Below are positions 1 to 9,327 of a stretch of 64,000 bases of DNA, one piece after another. Position numbers and translations under genes: made by a program. This DNA is from Grimontia celer. Lineage in GTDB: Bacteria > Pseudomonadota > Gammaproteobacteria > Enterobacterales > Vibrionaceae. The notes beneath the pieces were generated by a model that ran no database searches, was not told where the DNA came from, and worked only from the letters and a program-made list of their open reading frames with translations. The stretch lies in contig NZ_FIZX01000001.1 in NCBI RefSeq assembly GCF_900055185.1, forward strand, positions 682,001 through 746,000, written 5' to 3'. How positions within the stretch are numbered: position 1 is the stretch's first letter; the number at the start of each line of letters is the position of its first letter.

Positions 1-1248
1 GCCGTTCTCTATAAGGTTGTGCAACAACCGCTTAATGGCGACTGGCTTGCACAGAAATGGCTTTGAAGCTTTGCCTGCCAATCCAACTTTTTGCTCGTCT
101 TTGCCATAGAAGGCTGAGATTTCATGGAGTACAGCGTTAATGTCGATCCATTCAACCTGTTCTTGAATATCCGTATCTTTGATGTAGTGAAGTGCGCCTT
201 GAACCATGAATTCGAGTTCATTGAGTGAGCGTTCAAAGCGGTGTTTTGTTTCCTCGTCATCCAACATTTCTGTGCGAAGCTTCAAGCAAGCAATGGGCGT
301 TTTTAAATCGTGGGATATGGCGCCGAACAATAAGTCGCGGTCACGAATGTAAGCCCTAATGCGTCGGTTCATGGTGTTAAAAGCATGAACGGCAGAAATC
401 AACTCTCCGCTGCCTTCTTCCTTGATGATGGGGGCGTCCATTTTGCTCCCCATCAGCTTTGCAGCTTGTGCAAGATTCTTAATCGGTTTGATTTCGCGAC
501 GCACAATCAGCCAGGTACAAAGCAAAACAAACACCGAAGTGAGCAGGATGAAATTAAGCTGGCGTGCATCAAGAAAGCGGGATTCCAGCGAGACATAAGG
601 AGCGGGTAGATTGGTGGCGAGATATAGCCACTGCTCTGACACGCGTTTTTTCCCAGAGGCACTTTGTTCGTTCGGAAGTTGAAACTGCATCACCAATACC
701 GGTGGGTCATCTTTAACTTTTTCTATGGTGTAGCGGGCAAAGGCGCGGGGAATATCATCGAGAGGTACTTCGGCATCATAGACCCGAAGGTCATCCCTCT
801 GGCTGAAATTAATGTCGATAGATATCTGGTGACCCAGTGTACGTTTCAGCACCGTATCGACGGTTTGTTGTAATTCTTGCTTTCTTTCTGACTGAGGTAG
901 TCCTTTTGCTTCAATCCGTTTGCTGTTGAGTGAGATAAAAAAGCGGGTGCCGCCCATGCTTCGATTTTGCTCTAGCACCAAATGGCGGCTCGATTTAGGG
1001 AGTTTACGATAGTAGGAAACCGTGAACGCAGCGTTAGAGGCGATGCTTTCCAATGCCGTTTCCAACCCTTCTTTTTCCTGCAAATAGCTGTAGCGATACC
1101 AGACCGCACTGGTGAGTGCCTGTGAGGTAAGAATGACCAGCGAGAGCATCAGAATAAAGCGGCTTGCCAGCCCCAAAGGCCAAAAGCGGGAGACCAATCG
1201 GGTAAACCTGCTAGCTTCGTCTTGTTGCTCAGGCTTCATGAATGACAT
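1..1248 (-). CDS. Sensor histidine kinase, C-terminus cut by window edge
   Basis: Membrane histidine kinase, read on the reverse strand and running off the left edge, so most of the ATPase domain is missing. Visible in order: a short cytoplasmic N-terminus, TM1 (around WPLGLASRFILMLSLVILTS), a periplasmic sensor of roughly 150 residues, TM2 (LNFILLTSVFVLLCTWLIV), a HAMP-like linker, a HisKA box with the phospho-acceptor His in FGAISHDLKTP, and the beginning of the N box (NLIEN). The ATG at 1248 overlaps the end of the response-regulator gene; a second in-frame ATG lies at 1239. The overlap makes an operon with the regulator certain enough. Its signal is unknown; ptsG sits divergently next door, so a link to sugar uptake is possible but is inference. 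Confidence 0.9.
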   Translation of the reverse strand, partial: MSFMKPEQQDEASRFTRLVSRFWPLGLASRFILMLSLVILTSQALTSAVWYRYSYLQEKEGLETALESIASNAAFTVSYYRKLPKSSRHLVLEQNRSMGGTRFFISLNSKRIEAKGLPQSERKQELQQTVDTVLKRTLGHQISIDINFSQRDDLRVYDAEVPLDDIPRAFARYTIEKVKDDPPVLVMQFQLPNEQSASGKKRVSEQWLYLATNLPAPYVSLESRFLDARQLNFILLTSVFVLLCTWLIVRREIKPIKNLAQAAKLMGSKMDAPIIKEEGSGELISAVHAFNTMNRRIRAYIRDRDLLFGAISHDLKTPIACLKLRTEMLDDEETKHRFERSLNELEFMVQGALHYIKDTDIQEQVEWIDINAVLHEISAFYGKDEQKVGLAGKASKPFLCKPVAIKRLLHNLIENG

Positions 1249-1936
1249 CTGCACTGAGCATATAGCCCTCATTACGAAGGGTGCGGATCAGCGAATGGTC
1301 TTGATCTTCCAGTTTGGCGCGTAAGCGACTGACCTGAATATCTATACCTCGTTCCAAGGGCATGGCTTCACGGCCGCGAATGGTTTCAGAAATGATGTTT
1401 CGGCTTAGCGGTTTGTTGGGGTGTCGGAGGAAAAGGCTCAGCAGCGAAAAGTCCGCACCGGAAAGCGTGGTTTCATCACCACTCGGCGTAACCAGAACCC
1501 GTGCCAGCGTATCGAGCTTCCAATCCAGAAAACAAATATAACGCGCGCCTTCTAAACCCTGGTTGAATTGGGAACGGCGCAGCAGTGCTTTGATTCGTGC
1601 CAGCAATTCGCGTGGGCTGAAAGTTTTGGTGATGTAATCGTCAGCGCCTAGCTCTAGGCCGGTAACTCGGTCGATTTCGTCGGTCACGGCAGTGAGCATG
1701 ATGATAGGAACATTGGAGGTTTTACGGATTTGGCTGCAGAGCGTGAAACCATCGTCTCCCGGTAGCATCACATCGAGGATGATCAAGCTTGGCTCGCCTT
1801 GAGCCAACACTTTATGCATTTCCTCACCATCGGCAGCTGTTAAGACTTCAAAGCCCGATTTGGTCAAGTATGCGCTAAGTGCATCTCTCAATTCCTCGCT
1901 GTCATCGACAATCAAAATCCTTTTCTGAAATGCCAT
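1229..1936 (-). CDS. OmpR-family response regulator
   Basis: A 235-residue regulator with a receiver domain (residues about 6-120, phospho-acceptor Asp55 in LIILDVMLPGDDG) and a C-terminal winged helix of the OmpR/PhoB type ending VIHEA. The chosen ATG at 1936 is preceded by a strong AAGGAGG; a longer reading to 2023 has no such site. The conserved Lys-Pro pair at the end of receiver beta-5 is Lys-Thr here (DDYITKTFSPREL), which is uncommon; the Lys itself is kept, so phosphorylation should still work. It is first in an operon with the kinase that follows with overlap, and divergent from ptsG, which makes ptsG a plausible but unproven target. Confidence 0.93.
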   Translation of the reverse strand: MAFQKRILIVDDSEELRDALSAYLTKSGFEVLTAADGEEMHKVLAQGEPSLIILDVMLPGDDGFTLCSQIRKTSNVPIIMLTAVTDEIDRVTGLELGADDYITKTFSPRELLARIKALLRRSQFNQGLEGARYICFLDWKLDTLARVLVTPSGDETTLSGADFSLLSLFLRHPNKPLSRNIISETIRGREAMPLERGIDIQVSRLRAKLEDQDHSLIRTLRNEGYMLSADVIHEA

Positions 1937-2173
1937 GCTTACCTCCTTATTTTCCAGAAAACAATCATGGCATTGGGCGAATTTTGAACGGATAAACGGA
2001 GGTGTTTCTGCGAACCAATTCACAGCTTTTTCTGGGTGAAAACGCCTATGTAACCAAGCTGATACAAAGCGATTTCCAAATGATACCTACGGCGGATCTC
2101 AGCGAAATAAGATGAAAGCATCCCGACACATTGAGGCCGGGAAACACACACTTTCATTTAAGAGGGATCTGTT

Positions 2174-3640
2174 ATGTTCAGCTCATTCTTTGGACAAGCA
2201 CAAAAAGTCGGGCGTTCGCTGATGCTGCCTGTCGCTGTGTTGCCAGCTGCGGGTTTAATGCTCGGTGTCGGTAACTTTGGTTTAACGCAACAACTGTTCT
2301 TCCCAGATGCATTCTGGTCAATCATGATGCAATCTGCAGACATGATTTTCGGCAACATCACGCTGCTATTTGTCATTGGTGTCGCGATTGGCCTGGCGAA
2401 AAACAATGATGGTACTGCGGCGTTGGCTGCTGTGGCGGGCTGGGTGGTTTTCAATGCGGCGATGGGACAAACCGTTGTACTTCGTGGTATTGAGGCGCAT
2501 CAGGGCTATCTCACCCAGATGATGGGGATAAACAGCCTGAACACCGGGATATTCGGTTCGCTCCTGATTGGTTCGTTTGCAGCTTACTTCTTTAACCGAT
2601 TCCACACTATCAAGCTGCCAGACTATCTTGCCTTCTTTGCCGGCAAGCGTTTTGTGCCGATCATTACTGCCTTTGTGTCACTGTTCCTGGGTATCGCCTG
2701 TGCCTTTGTCTGGCCGCTGGTGAGTGCCGGTATTTACGGTGGTATTGATGCAGTGAGTGGGCTTGGTCAACCAGCTGCATTCGGCATTTATGGCTTTGTT
2801 GAGCGTGCGCTGATCCCACTGGGCTTACACCACGTTTGGAATGCGGTGTGGTTCTTCGAAGTAGGCAGCTTCGTCAACGAAAACGGCGATGTGGTGCGCG
2901 GTGAGCTGCAACGTTTCTTCGCCGGTGACAAAACAGCAACCGGTCTTGGTGGTGGCTTTATGTACACCATGTGGGCTTTGCCAGCGGCTGCATTGGCGAT
3001 GTATCACTGCGCGGCACCAGAGAAAAAAGTCATGGTAGGTGGCTTGATGGCATCCGCTGCGTTCACCTCTTGGTTAACCGGTATTACGGAGCCTGTCGAA
3101 TTCACCTTCCTGTTCGTCGCACCGGTTCTGTACTTTGTACACTGTGTGCTGACTGGCATTGGCTTTGCCATCACGAACTACTTTGAAATCCTCCACAGCA
3201 CTGATTTCGCCCACGGTGCGCTGCAGTTCTTCCTCTACTGGGGGCTGTCAGAAAATGCAGCACTTTACGCCATCATTGGCCCTCTTTGGGCGGCGCTTTA
3301 CTACTTCCTGTTCCGATTCGCGATTACCACGTTCGATTTGAAAACGCCGGGTCGTGAAAGTGAAACCGAAGCAGAAGTGGCAACATCCAACGTTGTTGGT
3401 GAAGAACTGGCTCACAACTTGGTGTTTGCTATGGGCGGCAAGAGCAATATCCAAAATGTGGATGCCTGTATCACCCGACTACGTGTGAACCTGAAGGACA
3501 TCAAGCAAGCCAATATCGACTCAATTAAAGCGCTGGGTGCTGTCGATGTAATGGTGGTTGGTGACAATTTGCAGGCTATCTTTGGTACTCAATCTGACAA
3601 CATAAAAACGGATATGACTGCGGTACTTGGTTCCTCCTAA
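2174..3640 (+). CDS. ptsG: PTS glucose-type EIICB permease
   Basis: Inner-membrane permease of the phosphotransferase system, importing and phosphorylating glucose (or a close analogue). The 488 residues contain an N-terminal EIIC domain of many membrane segments (start MFSSFFGQAQKVGRSLMLPV, closely like E. coli PtsG) with the GITEPVEF motif of the sugar site, a linker LKTPGRE, and a C-terminal EIIB domain with the phospho-accepting Cys432 in VDACITRLRVN. No EIIA domain, so phosphate should come from a separate EIIA-Glc. An AAGAGGGAT ribosome site precedes the ATG. It ends shortly before a strong terminator and is transcribed alone, divergent from the two-component operon. Glucose specificity is inferred from family resemblance. 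Confidence 0.93.
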   Translation: MFSSFFGQAQKVGRSLMLPVAVLPAAGLMLGVGNFGLTQQLFFPDAFWSIMMQSADMIFGNITLLFVIGVAIGLAKNNDGTAALAAVAGWVVFNAAMGQTVVLRGIEAHQGYLTQMMGINSLNTGIFGSLLIGSFAAYFFNRFHTIKLPDYLAFFAGKRFVPIITAFVSLFLGIACAFVWPLVSAGIYGGIDAVSGLGQPAAFGIYGFVERALIPLGLHHVWNAVWFFEVGSFVNENGDVVRGELQRFFAGDKTATGLGGGFMYTMWALPAAALAMYHCAAPEKKVMVGGLMASAAFTSWLTGITEPVEFTFLFVAPVLYFVHCVLTGIGFAITNYFEILHSTDFAHGALQFFLYWGLSENAALYAIIGPLWAALYYFLFRFAITTFDLKTPGRESETEAEVATSNVVGEELAHNLVFAMGGKSNIQNVDACITRLRVNLKDIKQANIDSIKALGAVDVMVVGDNLQAIFGTQSDNIKTDMTAVLGSS

Positions 3641-3700
3641 TTCCCCCAGGAGGGCGGAGTGTCGCTCATATACGGAGCTGGCGAGCTCCTTCTGACTCTT

Positions 3701-3726
3701 GCGGTGCTTCGGCACCGCTTTTTTTG
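3701..3726 (+). terminator. Rho-independent terminator of ptsG
   Basis: Perfect 7-bp stem GCGGTGC / GCACCGC closed by a TTCG tetraloop and followed by seven T residues; lies 60 bases after the ptsG stop. Confidence 0.95.
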
Positions 3727-3809
3727 TTATTTCTCGCAATTTCAATGTTCAGCGCTGAAACGGAGTGGGATAATACTCTCCGCTTTGTTCTTTTCATTTT
3801 TGGTGTGAA

Positions 3810-4706
3810 ATGTTGTCTGAAAGACGCGCTTCTTTGATTTTGTTGTTTGCTACTGTACTGGCAGCTTGGGGCTGGATTTTCTCTAAAGAGGCGATTCAAG
3901 GATTGCCACCATTTGGTTTTGTTGGCCTTCGCTTTATTGCTGCATCCCTATTTTTACTTCCTTTCTGTCTAAAGGCATTCAGACGTTCGGAAAAGGCTGA
4001 TCTCATCCGCGCGGGTGGGGTTGGAAGCATTCTTTCCTGCGCACTGCTTTCATGGATATATGCCATGTCCGTCAGTACTTCGATTGGTGAGGGTGCATTC
4101 ATCATGAGCCTTTCCATGCTGTTTGTACCACCGATTGCTTGGTTGCTGTTTAAGCAAGCACCTGCGCGCATCTTCTGGGTGTCGATGCCAATCGCAGTGT
4201 GTGGTCTGGCACTGCTGTCACTTGGTGGTGTGGGTTGGCAGTTATCTGCAAGCCAAATCTGGTTCCTTCTGGCGGCAGTGTGTCTGGCGATTCATTTCAA
4301 CGCGAATAGCCGCTATGCCCAGCGTATTCCTGCGTTAGTACTGACCTGCGTGCAACTGTTTGTGACAGGTGTAGTGGCAACGATTGCCTCACTGCTCACG
4401 GAAACCTGGCCAGAACATGTGCCATCAAATATCTGGGTGTGGTTTGGGCTCAGTGTGCTTGTCGCGACCAGTCTCCGTTATCTCATGCAAACCTTGGGGC
4501 AGAAGGGTGCGAGTGCAGCAAACGCTGCAATCATTATGATTTTAGAGCCAGTTTGGACCGTGATTCTGAGTGTGGTGTGGTATCACGAAGCCATGCCTGC
4601 CCACAAGATTGCGGGCTGTTCGCTGATTTTGGCGTCTCTGCTGATTTACCGTGGTGCGCAACCGCTTCGTAACCTTATCCGTAGGAACACAAAAGGCGGC
4701 TGCTAG
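3810..4706 (+). CDS. EamA-family DMT transporter
   Basis: A 298-residue integral membrane protein of the drug/metabolite transporter superfamily. It has about ten hydrophobic helices in two EamA repeats; the second repeat carries the typical NAAIIMILEPVWTVILS stretch and the protein ends in a basic cytoplasmic tail (RNLIRRNTKGGC). The likely role is export of a small metabolite or amino acid; the substrate cannot be told from sequence. It is monocistronic, between the ptsG terminator and a bidirectional terminator shared with the convergent glycosyltransferase gene. The ATG at 3810 has no strong ribosome site. Confidence 0.88.
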   Translation: MLSERRASLILLFATVLAAWGWIFSKEAIQGLPPFGFVGLRFIAASLFLLPFCLKAFRRSEKADLIRAGGVGSILSCALLSWIYAMSVSTSIGEGAFIMSLSMLFVPPIAWLLFKQAPARIFWVSMPIAVCGLALLSLGGVGWQLSASQIWFLLAAVCLAIHFNANSRYAQRIPALVLTCVQLFVTGVVATIASLLTETWPEHVPSNIWVWFGLSVLVATSLRYLMQTLGQKGASAANAAIIMILEPVWTVILSVVWYHEAMPAHKIAGCSLILASLLIYRGAQPLRNLIRRNTKGGC

Positions 4707-4724
4707 CCATTAACGCGAGTGAGC

Positions 4725-4749
4725 AAAGGCGACACAATGTCGCCTTTTC
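4725..4749. terminator. Bidirectional terminator between convergent genes
   Basis: A 9-bp perfect stem AAAGGCGAC / GTCGCCTTT with a 5-base loop. T-rich on the plus strand and A-rich at its left foot, so it can serve both the transporter and the convergent GT39 gene. Confidence 0.85.
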
Positions 4750-4750
4750 C

Positions 4751-6181
4751 TTAACCATTATCCGGCGTGCAGTAAATCAATACCCGCTTGTCACTATTTC
4801 CGCGCTTTTCGCAGTTATCAAAGACATTCACTTCTTTGGTGGAGTGAACAATAAAGGCGGGTTGGTTTAACCCTTCAATGGTGGCGTCGAGTTCTCCCTG
4901 CGCTTTGCGTGCTTTTCCATCCGAATAATACTGAGCAGAAAAAGGTCTGTGGCCGACGTAATACAGGTCTGAAAATTGCGCTTCAGGCTGCTTTTGCCAA
5001 AGCGACATCAGTGAATTCTCTCCAGTTTTCCCGGTTACGCCGAGTGATATTGCTGTGACTGCTCCGATGATGAGTGCTGGCGTGATAAAGCCGGTTAGAT
5101 AGATCTTCGACGTCAGCGGCTTTTCGCTCTGATAGGCGGCAATCAGAAGCGCAAAGGCAGGAATGCCTGGCATGACATAGCTTGAAAGTATGTTCCCCGC
5201 GAAAGTGAACAGTAGCAATGGGGCGAGCATCCAGCACCACAGGAACTTGATATAGTTGTTAGAGATACTTTCCGAGCCAGCGCGGAAGCGACGGAAAAGC
5301 TGGTAGAAGAAAACGGGTGTCCAGGGAAGCGCGGCAAGAATGGCGAACAGCCAGATAGTGCCACGAGCTTCGTTGTGGGCAGTGCCATAGAGATCGCCTT
5401 CCCAACCGGAAACCACAAACCGCATAAAATGCTCGCCAATCAGGAAATAATTCAAGAAGCCCGGCGTTTGCCATTCGGCAAGCAGGTACCAAGGCAGCGC
5501 AATGGCTAACATTAGCAGGAGTCCGCTTTTCCAAGGTAGCACTCGAAATGGTTGCAGCCAACGACCGCCAATACATATCCAAAGCCCCAGACTGATACCA
5601 ACCAAAACCAGCGTCAGTGGACCTTTTGCCAGTAAGCCAATGGCCAAACCAACAAAGAACAGGTAACCGGCAGTTTTGGATTGACGTTCCAGCGCTAACC
5701 AATAACTGGCCATGGTGATGGTAATACCTAATGTTAAGGCCGTATCTGTCATGACAGCGCCAGAAATGACGATGAATATTGCACAGCTCGCTAAAACAGC
5801 GGCCGCCAGCGCAGCTTCAGAGCGGGATTTTCCCGCGTTGACGGCGAAAAGGTAAACCAACCCAATAATCCCCATACCGACGAATAGATGAGGGAGTCTC
5901 ACTGCAAATTCGTTGTTGCCAAAAAGGGCAATACCGCCTGCACTAAGCCATGTGAATAGTGGCGGCTTACCCCAAAAAGGCACGTCGTAGTCGAACATCG
6001 GGGTCACCCAGTTTTGGGTTTCGAACATGATGCGCGCCATTTCACCATATCTTGCTTCTGTGGTGTCCATCAGAGGGTACATAGCAAGGGAAGCGAAACG
6101 GACAATCAAAGAAATAGCGATCATGGCGATTGCCAATTGCCAAAGGCTCAAAGAAGAAAGTTTGTTGAAGAGGGTTTTCAT
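4751..6181 (-). CDS. ArnT/PMT-type (GT39/GT83) membrane glycosyltransferase
   Basis: A 476-residue inner-membrane enzyme expected to move a sugar from a polyprenyl-phosphate donor to a periplasmic acceptor such as lipid A or another envelope glycan. It has many membrane helices. The first periplasmic loop carries the family motif MDTTEARYGEMARIM, with acidic residues placed as in the catalytic loop of ArnT, followed by FWGKPPLFTWLSAGG. A small soluble tail (ends YCTPDNG) follows the last helix. The start overlaps the stop of the upstream GT2 gene by four bases (ATGA), implying translational coupling; GT2 enzymes of that type make the lipid-linked donor. Whether the acceptor is lipid A is inference. 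Confidence 0.88.
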   Translation of the reverse strand: MKTLFNKLSSLSLWQLAIAMIAISLIVRFASLAMYPLMDTTEARYGEMARIMFETQNWVTPMFDYDVPFWGKPPLFTWLSAGGIALFGNNEFAVRLPHLFVGMGIIGLVYLFAVNAGKSRSEAALAAAVLASCAIFIVISGAVMTDTALTLGITITMASYWLALERQSKTAGYLFFVGLAIGLLAKGPLTLVLVGISLGLWICIGGRWLQPFRVLPWKSGLLLMLAIALPWYLLAEWQTPGFLNYFLIGEHFMRFVVSGWEGDLYGTAHNEARGTIWLFAILAALPWTPVFFYQLFRRFRAGSESISNNYIKFLWCWMLAPLLLFTFAGNILSSYVMPGIPAFALLIAAYQSEKPLTSKIYLTGFITPALIIGAVTAISLGVTGKTGENSLMSLWQKQPEAQFSDLYYVGHRPFSAQYYSDGKARKAQGELDATIEGLNQPAFIVHSTKEVNVFDNCEKRGNSDKRVLIYCTPDNG

Positions 6182-7191
6182 TGTGTTTTCTCAGTAACAG
6201 CTTTTGAGGGATGTGTTGCGGGTGCGGTGAAATGGGTATCAACCAAATACAGCGGGCGCTGTTTGGATTCGATAAACAGACGTCCGATGTATTCACCCAT
6301 TAGGCCAATGGAGAGCAGTTGAATGCTGCCAAGAATGAGCACGACTAAAATCATGCTTGGATACCCTGCAACAGGGTCACCCCAGATCATGGTTTTCAGG
6401 AAAATCACAGCTGCCATGGCCGCTGCACCCAAGGCAGTGGCAACGCCTGCAAAAGTCGCAAGGCGCAGAGGTTTGGTGCTGAAAGAGGTAATGCCTTCCA
6501 CGGCGAGATTGACCAGCTTGGAGGTATTCCATTTGGTTTGGCCTGCAAGACGCGGGTCGCGGTCAAACTGCAACACAGTGCGACGGAAACCTGGCCAGGC
6601 AAAAAGTCCTTTCATAAAGCGGGTACGCTCTGGCAGATCGTTGATGGTGTCGACGACACGGCGATCCAGTAGTCTGAAATCACCGACATTTTCGGGGATT
6701 GGCACATCACAAAGGCGGTTCAGCACCTTGTAGAAAATGGCCGCGGTGTAACGCTTAAATACGCTTTCTCCCAACCTTTCACGGCGCTGCATATCGACAA
6801 CGTCATAGCCTTGTTGCCATTGTTCGACCATCTCTGGAATGAGTTCCGGTGGGTCTTGTAAATCAGCATCCAGCAGCACAACGGCTTCACCCCGCGTGGC
6901 TTTGATGCCAGCGGACATGGCGGCTTCTTTGCCAAAATTGCGGCTAAGACGTATTAAGCTGATGTCGTGCAATTCAGATGACAGTTCCGACACCATTTGC
7001 GCGCTGTCATCACTGCTTCCGTCATCGATATAAATGATTTCGCAATGAGAACCTAGGTTATCGAGGGCGGTAACCACGCGTTCGTGGCATGCCTGAATTA
7101 CCGTTTCTTCGTTATAAAACGGGATGACGACTGAAATCAGTGGTGTTGTCCGTTTGTCCGAAGTCGGTGAGATGTAGTGAATTACTGTCAT
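6178..7191 (-). CDS. GT2 polyprenyl-phosphate sugar transferase (GtrB/ArnC-like)
   Basis: A 337-residue membrane-bound glycosyltransferase of family 2. The GT-A domain (SVVIPFYNEE, then YIDDGSSDDS and the DADLQDPPE metal-binding stretch) is followed by two C-terminal membrane helices, as in GtrB, ArnC and dolichol-phosphate mannose synthases. It should charge undecaprenyl phosphate with a sugar on the cytoplasmic face. A GTG at 7200 also opens the frame, but the AAGGAG site overlaps that codon and lies eight bases before the ATG at 7191, so I take the ATG. It is the first gene of a two-gene operon with the ArnT-like transferase, divergent from a two-component system that may regulate it. Confidence 0.9.
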   Translation of the reverse strand: MTVIHYISPTSDKRTTPLISVVIPFYNEETVIQACHERVVTALDNLGSHCEIIYIDDGSSDDSAQMVSELSSELHDISLIRLSRNFGKEAAMSAGIKATRGEAVVLLDADLQDPPELIPEMVEQWQQGYDVVDMQRRERLGESVFKRYTAAIFYKVLNRLCDVPIPENVGDFRLLDRRVVDTINDLPERTRFMKGLFAWPGFRRTVLQFDRDPRLAGQTKWNTSKLVNLAVEGITSFSTKPLRLATFAGVATALGAAAMAAVIFLKTMIWGDPVAGYPSMILVVLILGSIQLLSIGLMGEYIGRLFIESKQRPLYLVDTHFTAPATHPSKAVTEKTQ

Positions 7192-7316
7192 CGTCGTCAC
7201 TCCTTGCTATGTTGAAAGCAAGGTAAACTGCGAGCAGTGAAAAAAGCGTTATCGACTTTTTTTCTACATTTTTTGTGTGAGAATGACGGTGTAAATCAGC
7301 GACTTGATGGTGAAGA

Positions 7317-8003
7317 ATGAAAATTTTACTCGTTGAAGATCATGCAGATATTGCGGGTGTGATTTTTGATTACTTTGAGATTCTGGGCCATACCATGGAT
7401 CATGCTTTGACAGGTTCTCAGGGATTGTCGCTGAGTTGTGAGCAGCATTACGACATCATCATCCTTGATGTGATGTTGCCAAAAATGGATGGCATGACGG
7501 TATGCAAAAAGCTGCGAGAAGCGGGGATTGATACGCCAGTGCTGATGCTTACTGCCATGGGTGAGAACGATGATATTGTGTCAGGCTTTGATCATGGGGC
7601 AGACGATTACCTGGTTAAACCCTTTGATTTGAAAGTGCTAGAAGCGCGCGTAAATGCGCTGCATCGCCGACAATCCGGGGACGTTTCCGCCAAACGCTTA
7701 ACCTTTGATGAGCTGTCACTGGATTTATCTTCTTACACGGCGAGTCGTCGTGGCTGCCAATTTGTACTCAACCCCTCTATGTTCACACTACTGCGCCTTC
7801 TGATGAGTCGCGCGCCTAAAGTAGTGACGAAAGAAGAACTCAGCACTGCACTTTGGGGCGATGACGAACCAGAAGGAAATGTGCTTCGCAGCCATGTATA
7901 CCAGCTTCGAAACCTTATCGATAAACCGTTTGAGTTTGGTTATATCCGCACCGTGCCGAAAGTGGGGTATCAAATGGTAAAAAGTGGAGGGGATGCAGCG
8001 TGA
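7317..8003 (+). CDS. OmpR-family response regulator
   Basis: A 228-residue regulator: receiver domain (phospho-acceptor Asp51 in IIILDVMLPKMDGM, Lys-Pro in DYLVKPFD) and a winged-helix DNA-binding domain ending in the typical YIRTVPKVGYQMV. The start codon overlaps no other gene; its stop overlaps the kinase start by four bases (ATGA). It is divergent from the GT2/GT39 operon across about 125 bases, an arrangement that often means the regulator controls the neighbouring envelope-modification genes. This is inference; no binding site was recognised. Confidence 0.93.
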   Translation: MKILLVEDHADIAGVIFDYFEILGHTMDHALTGSQGLSLSCEQHYDIIILDVMLPKMDGMTVCKKLREAGIDTPVLMLTAMGENDDIVSGFDHGADDYLVKPFDLKVLEARVNALHRRQSGDVSAKRLTFDELSLDLSSYTASRRGCQFVLNPSMFTLLRLLMSRAPKVVTKEELSTALWGDDEPEGNVLRSHVYQLRNLIDKPFEFGYIRTVPKVGYQMVKSGGDAA

Positions 8004-9271
8004 GTAAGATAAAGTCTGCCAAGCAACTAACCTTCACCTATTTCTCCGTTGTCGCCTTTGCCATCATCACCATCCATTTCACTGTCTTTGAAACCACCGT
8101 CGAGAACCTAGAGCATTTCACAGCTCAATATCGCATGGACCAGATAGCGCAAGGGATCGACCCAGACACGCTCACCAGAGATATAGTCCCACTCAATGCG
8201 TTTACCACTGCTTATGTTGGATTCGATAACATTCCAGAGAGTTTAACGGTTACGCCTGATTTGCCACTGAATGTGGCGACAGAAATCTATAAACGTGGCT
8301 TAGCGCAAGCGACGGATTTCTTCATCATGAAGGTCAACATAGAACATCAGGGGATTCTGAAGGATGTGTATATCGTCAATTCAGATCCTATCTTTGAGCT
8401 CAGTGAAGATAAGGCGATGAAGTCGCAAACGAATCAGTTGCTGCTTTCTTTTGGGTTGCTCATTCTGAGCCTGCTGGTGGTGCTCCGGATCTCTGAACGA
8501 CTGACGTCGCCATTGTCTTCCCTCGTACAGCAGTTGAGAGAGAAATCCAAAGGCGATGTTTCGCCGTTATCGCTGCCAGAAACGGGAAAAACCGTGGAGC
8601 TGGTGACCTTGACGGACAGCATTAACACTTATCAGGCACAGATTTCTGAAATGCTGGAACGCGAGCGGGCTTTTAACCGATTCGCAAGCCATGAATTGCG
8701 AACCCCTTTGATGGTGATGCAAGGCAGTCTGACATTGCTTGAGCATTCCAACGACCCCGATTTTGTTGCCAAACAGCGAGTTCGTATGTTGAACGCTGTT
8801 GAGGCTATGCAGGAATATGTAGAGACGCTGCTTTCGTTGACGCGTGACAGTCATGATGAGGTGGAACCATGGGAACTCACCAAAGCTGAAATTGAAAAGT
8901 TGGCTGAACACTTCACGACCTTGCTTGAAGGGAACAAGGTGATTGTGGAGGTTATTGAAGAAAAAGCACCTACGCTTGTCGTGTCGCGTAAGTTGGTCGG
9001 CATCCTCATCGGCAATCTCATAAAAAATGCTTTCACTTACACCACAGAAGGGAACGTCACTATTACATTGACTGAAGACGGCGTTCAGGTGGCAGATAGT
9101 GGGATTGGTTTGCAAAGTTCTGGTCAGGTGCCAAAAGGCTATGGCCTTGGGCTTGTCATTGCCAACGAGATTGCGCGCAAACATGACTGGCAGGTTTCCC
9201 TGAACGATAACGAAGCTGGAGGCTGCACGGCGGAAGTATCGGGATTTTTACGAACCACGTCATTGCCTTGA
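8000..9271 (+). CDS. Sensor histidine kinase
   Basis: A 423-residue inner-membrane kinase partner of the preceding regulator. TM1 lies near residues 11-30, a periplasmic sensor of about 110 residues follows, TM2 is near 147-163 (LLLSFGLLILSLLVVL), then HAMP, HisKA with His231 in FASHELRTP, and an HATPase domain with N box NLIKNAFTY, G1 DSGIGL and G2 GYGLGL. All catalytic boxes are present, though the HATPase domain is compact. It is translationally coupled to the regulator, and a small cytochrome c gene follows 56 bases later on the same strand, possibly in the same transcript. Confidence 0.93.
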   Translation: MSKIKSAKQLTFTYFSVVAFAIITIHFTVFETTVENLEHFTAQYRMDQIAQGIDPDTLTRDIVPLNAFTTAYVGFDNIPESLTVTPDLPLNVATEIYKRGLAQATDFFIMKVNIEHQGILKDVYIVNSDPIFELSEDKAMKSQTNQLLLSFGLLILSLLVVLRISERLTSPLSSLVQQLREKSKGDVSPLSLPETGKTVELVTLTDSINTYQAQISEMLERERAFNRFASHELRTPLMVMQGSLTLLEHSNDPDFVAKQRVRMLNAVEAMQEYVETLLSLTRDSHDEVEPWELTKAEIEKLAEHFTTLLEGNKVIVEVIEEKAPTLVVSRKLVGILIGNLIKNAFTYTTEGNVTITLTEDGVQVADSGIGLQSSGQVPKGYGLGLVIANEIARKHDWQVSLNDNEAGGCTAEVSGFLRTTSLP

Positions 9272-9327
9272 CATAAAGTTCACAAGCCTCTGGTTTAATG
9301 GGTTGTCATTGAATGAGAGGCTACACC

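Noticed and set aside
8567-9184. A 205-codon reverse-strand frame within the histidine kinase gene
   Set aside because: Antisense to a kinase with all catalytic boxes; no domain, no ribosome site.
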